This document shows, one piece after another, positions 34,133 to 44,294 of a stretch of DNA of 64,000 nucleotides; the stretch's first letter is position 1, and every line of letters begins with the position of its first letter. Source of the stretch: Nemopilema nomurai (Eukaryota; Cnidaria; Scyphozoa; Rhizostomeae; Rhizostomatidae); the NCBI GenBank assembly GCA_003864495.1, contig ML133365.1:4161856-4225855 (forward strand), given 5' to 3'. The notes below the pieces were generated by a model. It worked only from the letters and a program-made list of their open reading frames with translations, had not been told where the DNA came from and did not search any database. Made by a program: the position numbers and the translations under genes.

Positions 34133-35186
34133 TCAGGACATGGTAAAAATTGTTTGCAGAGATGGACTGGTATCTGGCGGCCTTAGCCTCCGAAGACCAC
34201 GGAACGAGAAACAAATGAACCACAAAAACATGATTCGCAAGACAGAGCACGTAATGTTGGTCCAGGCAAAGGACTGAGTTAGCGGAATGAGAATACTTGT
34301 GAGCACAGGTAAGCAGCTTGGAAGCCTTCCTTTCTCGCATGATAATGAGGACGTTGAACAACAACCACGTGGGTCAGAAGAAGGGTTCATATGCGAGCCT
34401 GAAGATTCGCTTGCGTCAGATTTGTTTGCGGATGGAACACAACAGTTGTATTCTCCTTCAATCCAGTTGATTTTACCAGCAAAAACTGATGCATCAAGAG
34501 TGCTATTCACTTCGGTTTGAAAAAAGTGCCTCGTTGTTGAAACGTATTGCTCGGCGTACGTCTTTGCCAACACAGCTTCGATTATCTCAACCAACAGGCA
34601 GGCTAGCACAAAACATTGCAGTACTGTTGCAAAGGATTGATTCCAGGTTGTTTTGCGGTATCTTTGATAGCAGTTTATAAGCAGGTAGCAGAAGCAACAC
34701 ACAAGCAACGCCACTTCAATGCAGGCAACCATGACGAAGTGTGCTGGTTGCTCCTGCGCAATGCTGATCACCTTGAAGTGCGCCAAAACAACCAATCCGT
34801 GCACAAACTCAAACGTATTCACAAACAGAAATATCCCCAATATGATGTAAAATGGGCGGGCACGAGTCGGGTCTTGGGTGCTCTGTGTATGGGACGGAGC
34901 ATGCTCCCTCGCAGCAGAGCACTGCGTAGCTGAGCAGCAGCACCTTCCTGGAATATTTGGATACAATTCTGATGAAACTGGCAGGGCCAAATTGAAAGGC
35001 CGGTTTCGCCGTATCTCGATGGGTGACAAGCTGCTAGGTCGCGCAAAAGATCTCAGCCTCTGTAAAACCTCTTTCTCATCCTGGCTATTTGACCGTAAAA
35101 TTCTTATGAATTGTGACAACAGCAAAGTACCAAAGGACATGTGCAGGTTCATTGTCCTGACCCCAACATCATCGAGGGCATGGACC
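34133..35186 (-). CDS. Tetraspanin-like four-transmembrane protein on one long exon
   Basis: An uninterrupted minus-strand frame runs from 35152 (ATG) to the stop at 34133, giving 339 residues. The frame stays open upstream to a good acceptor (tctctcgctag) at 35187, adding VHALDDVGVRT, so an upstream exon may exist. Four hydrophobic segments are visible at about residues 101-125 (FYIILGIFLFVNTFEF), 137-163 (FVMVACIEVALLVCCFCYLL), 172-196 (FATVLQCFVLACLLVEII) and 290-318. Between helices 3 and 4 is an extracellular-type loop of roughly 90 residues with NCC, GCC and two further Cys. This recalls the tetraspanin large loop, although the canonical CCG is NCCV. A cytoplasmic N-terminus of 100 residues is unusual for tetraspanins. 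Probably a divergent tetraspanin-superfamily receptor scaffold in the plasma membrane; the specific family was not recognised. Confidence 0.5.
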
Positions 35187-35373
35187 TAGCGAGAGAAAAT
35201 TAGCGAAACGGTTACTAATAGACATAGGTATGCCGTAGAAGCAACAGCAACAACTAGCTTTGGCTACGTCACTAATGCTCAGGCTTGATCTCAGCCTTTA
35301 GCGTGGTTTGGCAGAGGTTTGCTGTGATTGGTCCCAGCAAATACAACTGTCAATCAAGACTCATTACAACGAA

Positions 35374-35557
35374 AATGGGAGATATCATAAGGAGAGCTGA
35401 AAGATTTCGTGATACGAAGGGTTATTTGAAAACCTCAGCGCCTGAGCAGCGAATTGATGGCGAGAAAGGTTTCAAAGGAGAAAAGGTTCGGCATTTTTGC
35501 TTCTTTTCGAATGTAGAGATGAATTTAAATAAGGCCAAAAGATCTTTTAATTTCTGA
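35374..35557 (+). CDS. Possible first exon or short ORF divergent from the tetraspanin-like gene
   Basis: The plus-strand frame beginning MGDIIRRAERFRDTKGYLK runs 60 codons to a stop. The first 37 codons look coding-like (charged, helical), and a weak donor follows GFKGEK (aaag/gttcgg). No continuing exon was found. It lies about 190 bases from the acceptor of the divergent minus-strand gene. A CCAAT-type motif (gattggt, about 35329) between them is compatible with a shared promoter. Not recognised; may be non-coding. Confidence 0.2.
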
Positions 35558-36054
35558 AGAGTGTTTTATTACCAAGCAGAAGTGTCCGGCGTATAAGCAA
35601 ACACAATTTTAAATACAGAATTTTTTAATAAAATAACGCCTTTGAGAAGAAACTGGTGAAGATCTGATAAAAATCTAGCTTTTTATTCAAAAATTTCCAT
35701 AGAACTAAATCCTTTTTTAAACAGAACGATAATTTTGAATGCAAACTTGGCACAAAGAACTTTACTGGAATATTTTTATTTCTCCCTAAAAGTGAAAATG
35801 ACAAATACAAACCATATAGTATATATGGTATTTTCATCACAACCATTGAGTTTTTGTTTTAGTAGATGATCTATAGCATAATACCTTTTTCATAATATAA
35901 GAAACATTACTCTGTTTTAAGTGTATATTTCATTTTATGAGAAACTCATCAGACCTGAAAAAGTTGTTTCTTATATGCAGGACACCACTACACATTAATA
36001 TTGATTCTTGTTGGAACCATTTCATTTTAAGCTAAGCATGTAATGCATATCGCA

Positions 36055-36421
36055 GTCCCGCCTTCGCAAAGTTGAGCCTCGGCTTCACAAAGTTGAGCCT
36101 CGTCTTTGCAAAGTTGAGCCTCGGCTTCGCAAAGTTGAGCCCCGCTTTTGCAAAGTTGAGCCCCGCGTTCGCAAAGTTGAGCCTACCCTTCGCAAAGTTG
36201 AGCCCCGCTTTTGCAAAGTTGAGCCCCGCCTTCGCAAAGTTGAGCCCCGACTTCACAAAGTTGAGCCTCGACTTTGCAAAGTTGGGCCCCGCCTTCGCAA
36301 AGTTGAGCCTACCCTTCGCAAAGTTGAGCCCCGCCTTCGCAAAGTTAAGCCTCGTCTTCGCAAAGTTTAGCCTCGCCTTCGCAAAGTTTAGCCTCGCCTT
36401 CGCAAAGTTGAGCCTCGACTG
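36055..36421. repeat. 21-bp minisatellite, about 17 copies
   Basis: Tandem array of a 21-bp unit of the form gcaaagttgagcccccgccttc with variants (cctcg, ccccg, cctac, cttta). Because 21 is a multiple of 3 and the unit lacks stops, both strands show long seven-residue-repeat open frames (LNFAKAR on minus, LSPAFAK on plus). It lies downstream of the donor of the adjacent F-box exon, so it is probably intronic. Confidence 0.95.
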
Positions 36422-36533
36422 CACGTTCCGCCTGGTTAACATGATTTCGAATTGATTTGTTATGATTGATAACACACATTCTTCCTCGCTGCTCTGATTG
36501 AAGTGATTCTAAGGAAGGTGGCGATCCACTTAC

Positions 36534-37022
36534 CAGGTCGTGGGTTACTGTTATTGTAAAATGGGGCAAACAGCGGTAACAGAGCAGGACGTCGCTGCTT
36601 GCTGTGAATAACTCGTTAAGGGGAATATTCTTGCAACTGGCATGACAAACCACACATTGTCGATTTTGCCTCAGGTACAGCCTCACGGCGGCTATACGCC
36701 ATCTTTGATCCGTGTCATGTGACAAATCCACAGCTTTGTCATACGAATAGAAATCATCCTCCAGACCATTCCAGCCAAGACACAAAGGCGTAGGCCTTTT
36801 GTCGAAATTTCTTTGCCTACAATACTTCACCCAAAACTTTGACACGATATAGGCGAGGTATCTTGAAGTTCTCTCGAGCGCAGTCAGTGTAATTGGGTCT
36901 TCATACTGTAAGATTTGCTCCAGAATCTCGAGGGGCAGCGAAAAGAGATTACTCTGGCAGCCACATTGGCAATCTGATTCGCACTCAGAGCACTTGCGAG
37001 CTGGTCCCGCAGCTCGGTCCAT
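36534..37022 (-). CDS. F-box protein with C-terminal Cys4 module, paralogue 1 (first coding exon)
   Basis: The 163-codon exon starts MDRAAGPARKCSECESDCQC. An F-box-like helix set follows at about residues 28-72 (LPLEILEQILQYEDPITLTALERTSRYLAYIVSKFW in two parts), then RPTPLCLGW, YSYDKAVDLS and RWRIAAVRLYL. The Cys module CVVC...LLCYRC closes the exon. It ends HDL at a consensus donor (ctg/gtaagt), so the continuation into the LNFAK minisatellite is read-through of an intron. An acceptor-like tttttgtag just before the ATG suggests a 5' UTR intron. F-box proteins recruit substrates to SCF ubiquitin ligases via SKP1. The remainder is shared with two neighbours at 41.0-41.6 and 42.5-43.0 kb but matches no family I know. 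A second coding exon was not found. Confidence 0.6.
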
Positions 37023-38103
37023 GGATGGCCTACAAAAATAGCAAAACTGTCAAAAAATTTTCACAAAAAGTAACAAGCTAACTAGTAATAACTAACAAAT
37101 ACATACATAAGTCTATTGCCGAATTTATTCTAGGCTTCCCACCAACTAACTGCTCCCCGCCCCTGGTTATTTTTATTATTCCGAGGGCAGCGGTTGATCT
37201 TTGCTCAGGGTACAACATAGCCTTTTGTCTTTAATCGATCTACAATCTTAAAGCTTAATGCAGAAAAGATCAAGCAATTATAGTCCATAGGACGAGAGAT
37301 TGTGGTCCCATTTGATATGGCCTAGCCCACTTATAAAGTTACCGTTTCGCAGGTGTGGCTGTCGCAAACGTTATCAAACTGATATCATGGCAAATAGACA
37401 TTGGGGACAGCAAGGAGTTGACAGTTGGGACAGAACTTGAGCCTTGTATACTTCTATAAGCCGTAAACCTGTAATACTTGTAGTTGTGATCATTTAGGAG
37501 TTTTGTAATTCGAATGTATTGAGCTTAGTGAATTAAGTACAATGAGTTTTGTAAATTAATGCTAGCGTATCCTACATCTTTAATCGTTGCAATTATTATG
37601 CCCAAAACTGAAATCACATTTTGTTCCGACATCGAGCAACTGCAATGAAACACAATCTTCATTAGGAATTAATAATGTTCTGGTAAGAAGCATCTTAATA
37701 TTTATCTGTTTACAAAAAGTAGCTAGCCATTCTCCATGAGAGAACTATGAAACCGAGTTATTTGGATGCTGCTAGTCCGATCAAACAGGTTGATTTCCTC
37801 AAGATAAACTTACTAAGCATTAAAATATCGTTGATGCATCGCATCCATGACAGTAAAGAGCCCACGATACAGCAAAACTGTCTGGAAGCGGGCATGCTAG
37901 TAGAACATTCTATAACAGGCCCTACTGAAATTGTACTATGTTTACTCAGACACTAGGTGAGATCGCCTTTTAGATTAATCGATGTGTTACCACATTTCCC
38001 AGGGCCTGTTTCACAACTCCTTTTTCGCAAGGAAACAAAGTTGATTGAATTCGTTTTTGCTTTGCGTCCCCATTAATACATTAAAAGTAGTCAATCACAA
38101 ACA

Positions 38104-38159
38104 ATTATAAACACGTAGTAGAATGAATTATTATAAACACGTAGTAGAATGAATTATTA
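38104..38159. repeat. 26-bp tandem duplication
   Basis: Two consecutive copies of ttataaacacgtagtagaat plus gaatta. Short and recent-looking; no other role visible. Confidence 0.9.
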
Positions 38160-40278
38160 ACGGAAAAGTAGTTTTTCTAAACAACGTCTCTACGAAACAA
38201 CGTCAATTTGACGTTTGTTTGTGTTCAATTTACCTATTCTAAAACTGACTTTGGTTTTGAAATCAAAATCTTGATTCCTAAATTTCAACGGCTCAAAACA
38301 TTATGGTGTGTAACAACAAGGAATGTGTTCTAAACAACGGAAGGAAAACAACCCCAAAGCGAGGTGAAAAGGCTTTTCCTACCAAACTGAACGTACCTTC
38401 CACGCGAATTTCTTTTCATTTTTCCTTGAAGGCGACCATTCCGAAATGCTGTGCTATCAACGACGAATAAGCAAGAAGCTCATGGGAAGTGTCTCACGGC
38501 GTCCTTAAGCCAACCTGCCCTGGCCTAAACTACTTGCTATTTTGCAAGGCTGACCCGTGCTGGTACGACGATTCAAGGCAGAGTTACGTAACGCGTTATT
38601 GACAAAATGAAATGCTCTGCGCATGCCCGAGGTATCCGGATGTAGCTATGCTGATAGTTGGTGAATTACTCTTGTCCAATATCAAGAAGCTGTATGCTAT
38701 GGTTGTCCTCGACTGAAGGGCGGCGATAATAGCTTTTTAGGATAGGCCTCTTATCTAAACCTCTCAAGTAAAAACATTATGCCCTACAAAGGAACTGAAA
38801 ATCTCTACCTTCGACTGTGTGCGGCCTAAAAAGTTTTTAAAAATGGAATTCAACGGTTATCTGCCTTTCAAACTACAGCCACTTATTTTCCATTGAATTT
38901 TCAAACGAGTTCTTGACCTCATCCACTTGAAACTGCAAACGAATGTATATCAACTTCTCTATTTCGTCGTTCTGCACGACCGAAGGAATCAAAGGCAGAC
39001 AAACTTCCTAACACGCACCTAGAGACCTTCGTCCGCTTCAAGCAAACAGAAATACCCTCAATGCAAGAAAATTCTGACCACCACCGCATCAATAAATTTT
39101 ATACTTGTCATCGTTCTCAACTGTCACCATCTCCTACACAGATTAAGTTTTCTCACCTGTCCCTTTGATCTCACGGTCGACACAAGCGGCAAAGTTTATC
39201 ACTAACTCACCCTAACTAAAAAGCTGTACTGTAGCCATCTTTTATAAAGAACAAAGACAGGTACAATGAGCCAATAAAGTGGTTGACAAACGAACAGCAT
39301 TTGCATTGAGTACAAGGACTATATACGTATATACAAAGGCTGGTTACACGCTAGTATAGAAATATCGAACAAGGCATACAGCCTCCTATACTACCGTAAA
39401 ATACATTTATGCTTTGTTAAAATATACCTCAAAATATAAGGAAAATAAACAGGTTAAAAGCCTAGATTTGGATATTCACCGATTATTAAAACAGCCGTTC
39501 AGTCAATGCAGCACAAATGTATACATGTTCATTTGAAAATTACGATTACAGCGAGAGAATTGGAATGCAAGGATAAAAATTTCAGAAACAATATCGCCTG
39601 AAAAACAATAGTACTCTGCTATTGTGGAAATTCATCGTCGAGATGGAAAATGCAGGGCATTCATTACCAGCTCCAAAAAAAAGCGGTCAAATACAATTGG
39701 CTAAAGAGGACTCGAAGTCAATGTTTTCATAAGGACAAACGGTCATCTCTTTAGCTGGTAAAATTGACCGGTTACTAGCTATGCTTTGACCAGGGTTTTG
39801 CAAAGGATAGAAAGAGATAGGATATGGACAAATTTGTCGATCGTTGATTGGGACGGACAATCCTTGGGAATCAAAAGGGCGCGAGAAGGGTGGAAATTTT
39901 CAATTGTAAATCGTGGAGCGTGTCCTCGTTAGTTCAATTGAAATATTCAATATCTCTAAGCAAATGCTGATATTCCGTGTAGAGATTACAGAATCAAACT
40001 AGAACAATTACTTAAGTAAGACCATTCCCCTTTGACTAATACCAGATCCAGAGTCCAAAATACGACTTCTGAATGTGTATGGGCAAGCACATGGCAGAAA
40101 CCTGACGACTCGAAGGCTTCGTCTAAATAAAATCATGAAAAAGCGTTTATACTGATGCGGATTCTTGGACGGTTCAATATTTCATGACCTAGGCAGGCAA
40201 ACTAAAGCTATCGAGAATAGCAACATAAAAAGCAGAATAAAAAAATAATATAATCGTGATATTAGTGAAAATTCATCC

Positions 40279-40349
40279 TTCATTACATTCTTGTCATAGA
40301 CGATAACTTCTTCCTTGATTACATTCTTGTCATAGCCGATAACTTCTTC
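40279..40349. repeat. 36-bp tandem duplication near paralogue 2 stop
   Basis: Two copies of attacattcttgtcatag-cgataacttcttc differing at one or two positions. They lie about 30-100 bases beyond the F-box paralogue 2 stop codon, hence probably in its 3' UTR. Confidence 0.9.
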
Positions 40350-40380
40350 AGGGTATTTTCAACTTCCCATTCATGAAAAT

Positions 40381-41580
40381 TCAAATCAACAACGAATATT
40401 TCCGGATGCTTTCAACATAATCGAAATAGCTTCTCAAATGCTCTTTGCTATAACCTATGTACGGTCTCAACTTCGTCAAAATTTCTTTTTCGTGAATACC
40501 CATTTCACGTATCTTTTTTATTAAGTCCGCCATCAATAGAACCGGGTAGGATGGATCAATCTCTGTTAAGTTTTTCATACTGATTCCGTGCTTTTTGCAA
40601 ATCTTTGACTGGAATATAGAAAGGCATTAAAGAAAGAAATATAGAAATACGATAAACAAGATATACATGCATCAAATTGAAAAAACAGCTTTGGAATATC
40701 AGGATGGAGGGAGGCAAAGTGTGCCAAAGTAAAGATGAAAAGAGGTAAAATAAGGACGGAGAGAGTTAAATTATATAAAAATAGGGATGGAGAGAAGTAG
40801 AGCGTGTTAAAATAGGGACGAAAAGAGGTAAAGTATATCAAAACTTAAGGAAAAGCTGAGTATGAATATTAAGGCATTCAAGGATTGGTGGTGTCCATCA
40901 ACAAAAACAAATCAACTGCAAATACACCAATGAGGACAATGAAGGGGAAAGTGGTGAAGTCAGCTGCTTTCTACACAAAGCGTGTGTGAACAAAGAACAG
41001 CATTTTGATCACCATGCACGACAAATATTCATACCATTTCTTCGTTGACATTAACAGTGAAAATTTGGTAGCATTCTGGAAAGCAAAGAAGCACATCGTG
41101 CTTAAAGTAGACTCCATCGACACTCAGTCGATCCTTCAAGTGCTGTTGACAAATAACACACCGAAAGCCATCGATTAACAAGTGTCTCAGGGCGACTAGC
41201 CTCCATTTCTTGAAAGAATTGAAGGAGAAATCCACAGCATTATCGTATGAATACATGGAAAAAGCGTTCAACGGCCAGCCTACACACAGCGGCGTAGGAT
41301 CCTCAAGCAAGTTCTGTCTCTCGCAGACGACCTTCCAATACGGCAGCACGAGTTCGCGCAATCTCGAGCTTGTTGCCTCGAGCTGAAATAAGTCATCTAA
41401 ATCTAAATAAAAAAATATTTTCCTCCAAATATCTTTGGGCAGCGCATCGATGGTAATTTGTGGTAGCTGTTGGATGATTTTCAAGGATCCGTAGTTCATT
41501 TTTACAGTAGCGTTGCAACAATTATTGCATTTTTTATCAACATCATCCAATAGCATGGTGATTTCATCTTCAGATTCCAT
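40381..41580 (-). CDS. F-box protein with C-terminal Cys4 module, paralogue 2 (complete, two exons)
   Basis: Exon 1 (41580-41035) and exon 2 (40608-40381) join in phase 0 to give about 257 residues. Residues 1-40 include CNNCC. The F-box (about 43-88) contains LPKDIWRKIFFYLDLDDLFQ and SSRLRELVLPYWK. Then come DPTPLCVGW, YSYDNAVDFSF, KWRLVALRHLL and the putative zinc module CVICQQHLKD...DVLLCFPEC. Exon 2 (SKICKKHGISMKNLTEIDPS...IGYSKEHLRSYFDY) is helical and charged. The first intron has ATG/GTATGA and a good polypyrimidine-CAG acceptor. Likely role, inferred from the F-box only: substrate adaptor of an SCF ubiquitin ligase. This is the only one of the three paralogues with both exons visible and intact. 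Confidence 0.65.
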
Positions 41581-42536
41581 CTTTTAGATCGAGAATGGGA
41601 ACGAAACTGCGCCAATTCATCTGAAAATGAAATCACCACTCGATTAAAATGTCATAAAAACTGCACCATAACATTTAACAGTTTACCATCAAAAACGCTC
41701 TGGGTCCTTAGAAAGCGTCATCAAACGCTTGAATTTTTAGGCCCGTTGTTAATTGGATTGCCTGTCAAAAATCACCAACAGCTCCACGGTGCCAACACGC
41801 TGATTTTCATGTCACAGCCAAACCGACCGGTTGCCAATGCTGAAAGGCACAAAGGCCAATAACCAAATCACGGCAGTTCCTTATCTCCATAAAATTACTC
41901 ATTCTACTCCAAGGTGACTGACACTGAACAAGAAACATTCTCTAGATGCGAGGTATCGTAGGATTCTCAACGATACTGTGAACAGAGGTTCGAATCTGAA
42001 CCAAAAAATATGAGTAAAAAGCTTAAATTAGGTGCCACAAAAAGGAGGAACGAAAAAACAACAGCGTGAGAAACATTTTCTTGTTGTGGAAACTATGAGC
42101 ACTGGGTTCAAAATGAAGAGGACCGAGAGATGCAACAGAGCACTCTGACACACCACAATCATAATAGGATAGATTGAAAAATCTGAAATCTAAAAGTCAC
42201 CACGAATATGTATGCAGCAGTGAAGCGGCAAGGCGCATCTACACTGGGGTACATGCCACAGATCATAATCTGGTGTGTAGTTTAGAATAAATACCAATTG
42301 AAAATCAAAAGCAGCCAATAGCCAGACATTTGGGGACAATGATCAGAGAAGGTCAAAGGACAAACCACTGGAATGCCTTAAACTGAAACTTTCTAAGTCA
42401 TTTCATGAATAACCTTTCTTGAAAGGCATAATAGGAAAGAGCTTGAAATTGAAGTCGATAAGATAGTAACGTAAAAGCCACATTTTATTTATCGAAAATT
42501 TTAGGGCAAGGTGAAATTGACTAGCTGTGAGCATAC

Positions 42537-43180
42537 CACTTTCCCTTCGATGAAGACAGCGAAAATATTCCGACAGCTTGAGTGGCAAAGTAAAATGTCA
42601 TGTGAAAATTGCATTCCATTTAGGCCACAGTTATCCATCAAAAACTCTTCGCAAATGAAGCATTTGAAGTTACTGGTCAAATACATCCTTATTGCCAATA
42701 ATCTCCATTTCTTTACAGGATCGTTACAAATCTCCGATGCTCTTTCAAAAGAAAAATAGGAGGCCGGGTTAACATCCCAAGCAACGCACAATACTGTTGG
42801 GTCGGCTTCGTATCCCCTTCTCAAGCAGAATTCCTTCCAAAACAAGGAAACATGTTGGACCATGCTATGACCGGTTTTCTCCAAGGCAAGCAAGGAGTCA
42901 ATGTCCAGGAATTTAAAAACAATTTTAAGGACAACAAATGGCATTATGACAATCGATATCACAGGCGAAACGAATTCGGATTCGGAAACGGATTCGGAAA
43001 CGGATTCGAAACGGATTCTGAAACGGATTTGGAAACGGATTTGGAAACGGATTCAGAAACGGATTCGGAATCATGTCCGTGCCTTTCAGCGTTTGAAGCC
43101 ACGTGTCTCACATCTACCAATCTGGATTTTCCCAGTCTTCGATTTGAATTTCCCATGATCAAGCAAGAAATGACAAGCAA
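42537..43180 (-). pseudogene. F-box/Cys4 paralogue 3, frame broken in a 12-bp repeat
   Basis: The minus-strand frame from 42962 downward encodes PFVVLKIVFKFLDIDSLLAL, DPTVLCVAW, SYFSFERASEI, KWRLLAIRMYL and CFICEEFL...DILLCHSSC, aligned throughout with the two neighbours. It ends GKV at a GTATGC donor in the same place and phase. Upstream the frame stays open into a 12-bp repeat encoding SESVSE; a second frame from 43180 (MLVISCLIMGNSNRR...) reads into the same repeat from the other side. One unit near 43002-43012 is 11 bp, so the two halves are out of frame. This is either a genuine one-base lesion or a sequencing error in the repeat. No own second exon was found. Confidence 0.55.
42975..43071. 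repeat. 12-bp minisatellite (ggattcggaaac), about 8 copies
   Basis: Tandem units ggattcggaaac, ggatttggaaac and ggattctgaaac; one unit (ggattcgaaac) is 11 bp. The minus strand encodes Ser-Glu/Lys-Ser-Val repeats that appear to be part of the N-terminal region of F-box paralogue 3. Confidence 0.92.
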
Positions 43181-43601
43181 GATGACGATTTCCTACAATG
43201 AGAGGCAACCTTTTACTGACACGCCTTTACCTATAAACTTCAGAGCTTTAATGTTTACTTTTCAACGAAAGTTATAGTACTTGCCTGATACGGAACGGAA
43301 AGAGCACGGAAATAGCACGATTTCTTATTAGATTGTACAATCTTAAACGGAGAAAATGTGCCTTTGTCAATTATAATTGACATGCACAAATTTCGATGCC
43401 GTTACCCTGCCTGTCCTTTTGACTGTTCAAGCCTACAAGCTTTCACCATGGCAATCACAACGGTCCCCCAAAATGTTAATTTTGGACATCCTCCACTAAT
43501 TTTCCCATATCAATATTCGTCTGGTAAAGGGCAATAGATCTATCGTTTTCGCAGAATTTCTTCAAAAACAGCGTGCGTGGGTTAAGGCATCGAAGCAACA
43601 G

Positions 43602-43693
43602 GGGTCATTCCATGTCAAATCATCCAGGGATTGTGACCATCAAGTCTTAGATTTTGATTATATTTTGCACAAACAAAGCTTCTAAAGGGACTA
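43602..43693 (+). repeat. Left terminal inverted repeat
   Basis: Pairs with 47338-47238 in reverse orientation. Shared internal block: gtgaccatcaagtcttagat, then tttgattA/T-attttgcacaaacaaag, then ttctaaagggacta. Confidence 0.9.
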
Positions 43694-44294
43694 CAAAAAC
43701 TGAAAAATTTCAGCTTTATATCTTGAATAGTTTAAAAGTTACAGCAACCCAAAATTTATGCTGAATCAGCAAATACGCAGAAAATTGGGCGTGGTGCGCA
43801 CCAACCTGTATCTCTTTTAACAGTCATAATTGAAAAATAATGCAGATATCAGGCTAAAAATTTGCAGGAAACCAAAAAACTAGCTGAAAATTTCAAAAAT
43901 GCAACTTAAAAATATGTGTGATGCTTATTTTCTAGATAAATCAGGCTTTTTCCTAAAACTATGAAAAAGTTGAATTGTCTGCAAATTCCTTGAAATTTAA
44001 GGGTGTGGCCAAATAGATACAAGCAAACCTTTGAGATGCATTGAAACATAATAGTTTTCTCTTAATTTGGCACAATTTTCATCAATTGTATGTAAAGGCA
44101 CAAGGAGTGATACGCATTTGAAAATTACAGTCCATTTTTGCAGAATAATAGCTGTGAAAGGTTAGGTGTAGCGAAATATGTTTTCTCAAGATTTCAATTT
44201 ATCAAAAAATTGTCAATAACAGCTCAAAATTATATAAGTCTCAATTTCAATTTATTTACCACCACAATTGAACTACAAGAAAACATCTGTAACA

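Larger units (their letters stand above)
37023..40380. other. Gene-poor interval between F-box paralogues
   Basis: No supported gene in about 3.3 kb. It contains a 26-bp tandem duplication (38104-38159) and, next to the paralogue 2 stop, a 36-bp tandem duplication (40279-40349). Several mixed-composition patches (38.3-38.7 kb) are higher in GC but hold no long frame. Confidence 0.55.

Noticed and set aside
34287..35189. Several plus-strand frames of 63-105 residues
   Set aside because: Antisense shadows of the tetraspanin-like frame.
36055..36421. CRISPR-like regular repeat
   Set aside because: Units are contiguous 21-mers without spacers, in a eukaryotic intron-bearing context; it is a minisatellite.
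36032..36475. Open frames of 127 and 147 residues (LSPAFAK and LNFAKAR repeats)
   Set aside because: A stop-free 21-bp unit opens several frames. The neighbouring F-box exon has a proper donor before the array.
41980..42005. tRNA-like T-loop (ggttcgaatct)
   Set aside because: No acceptor, D or anticodon stem could be paired around it.
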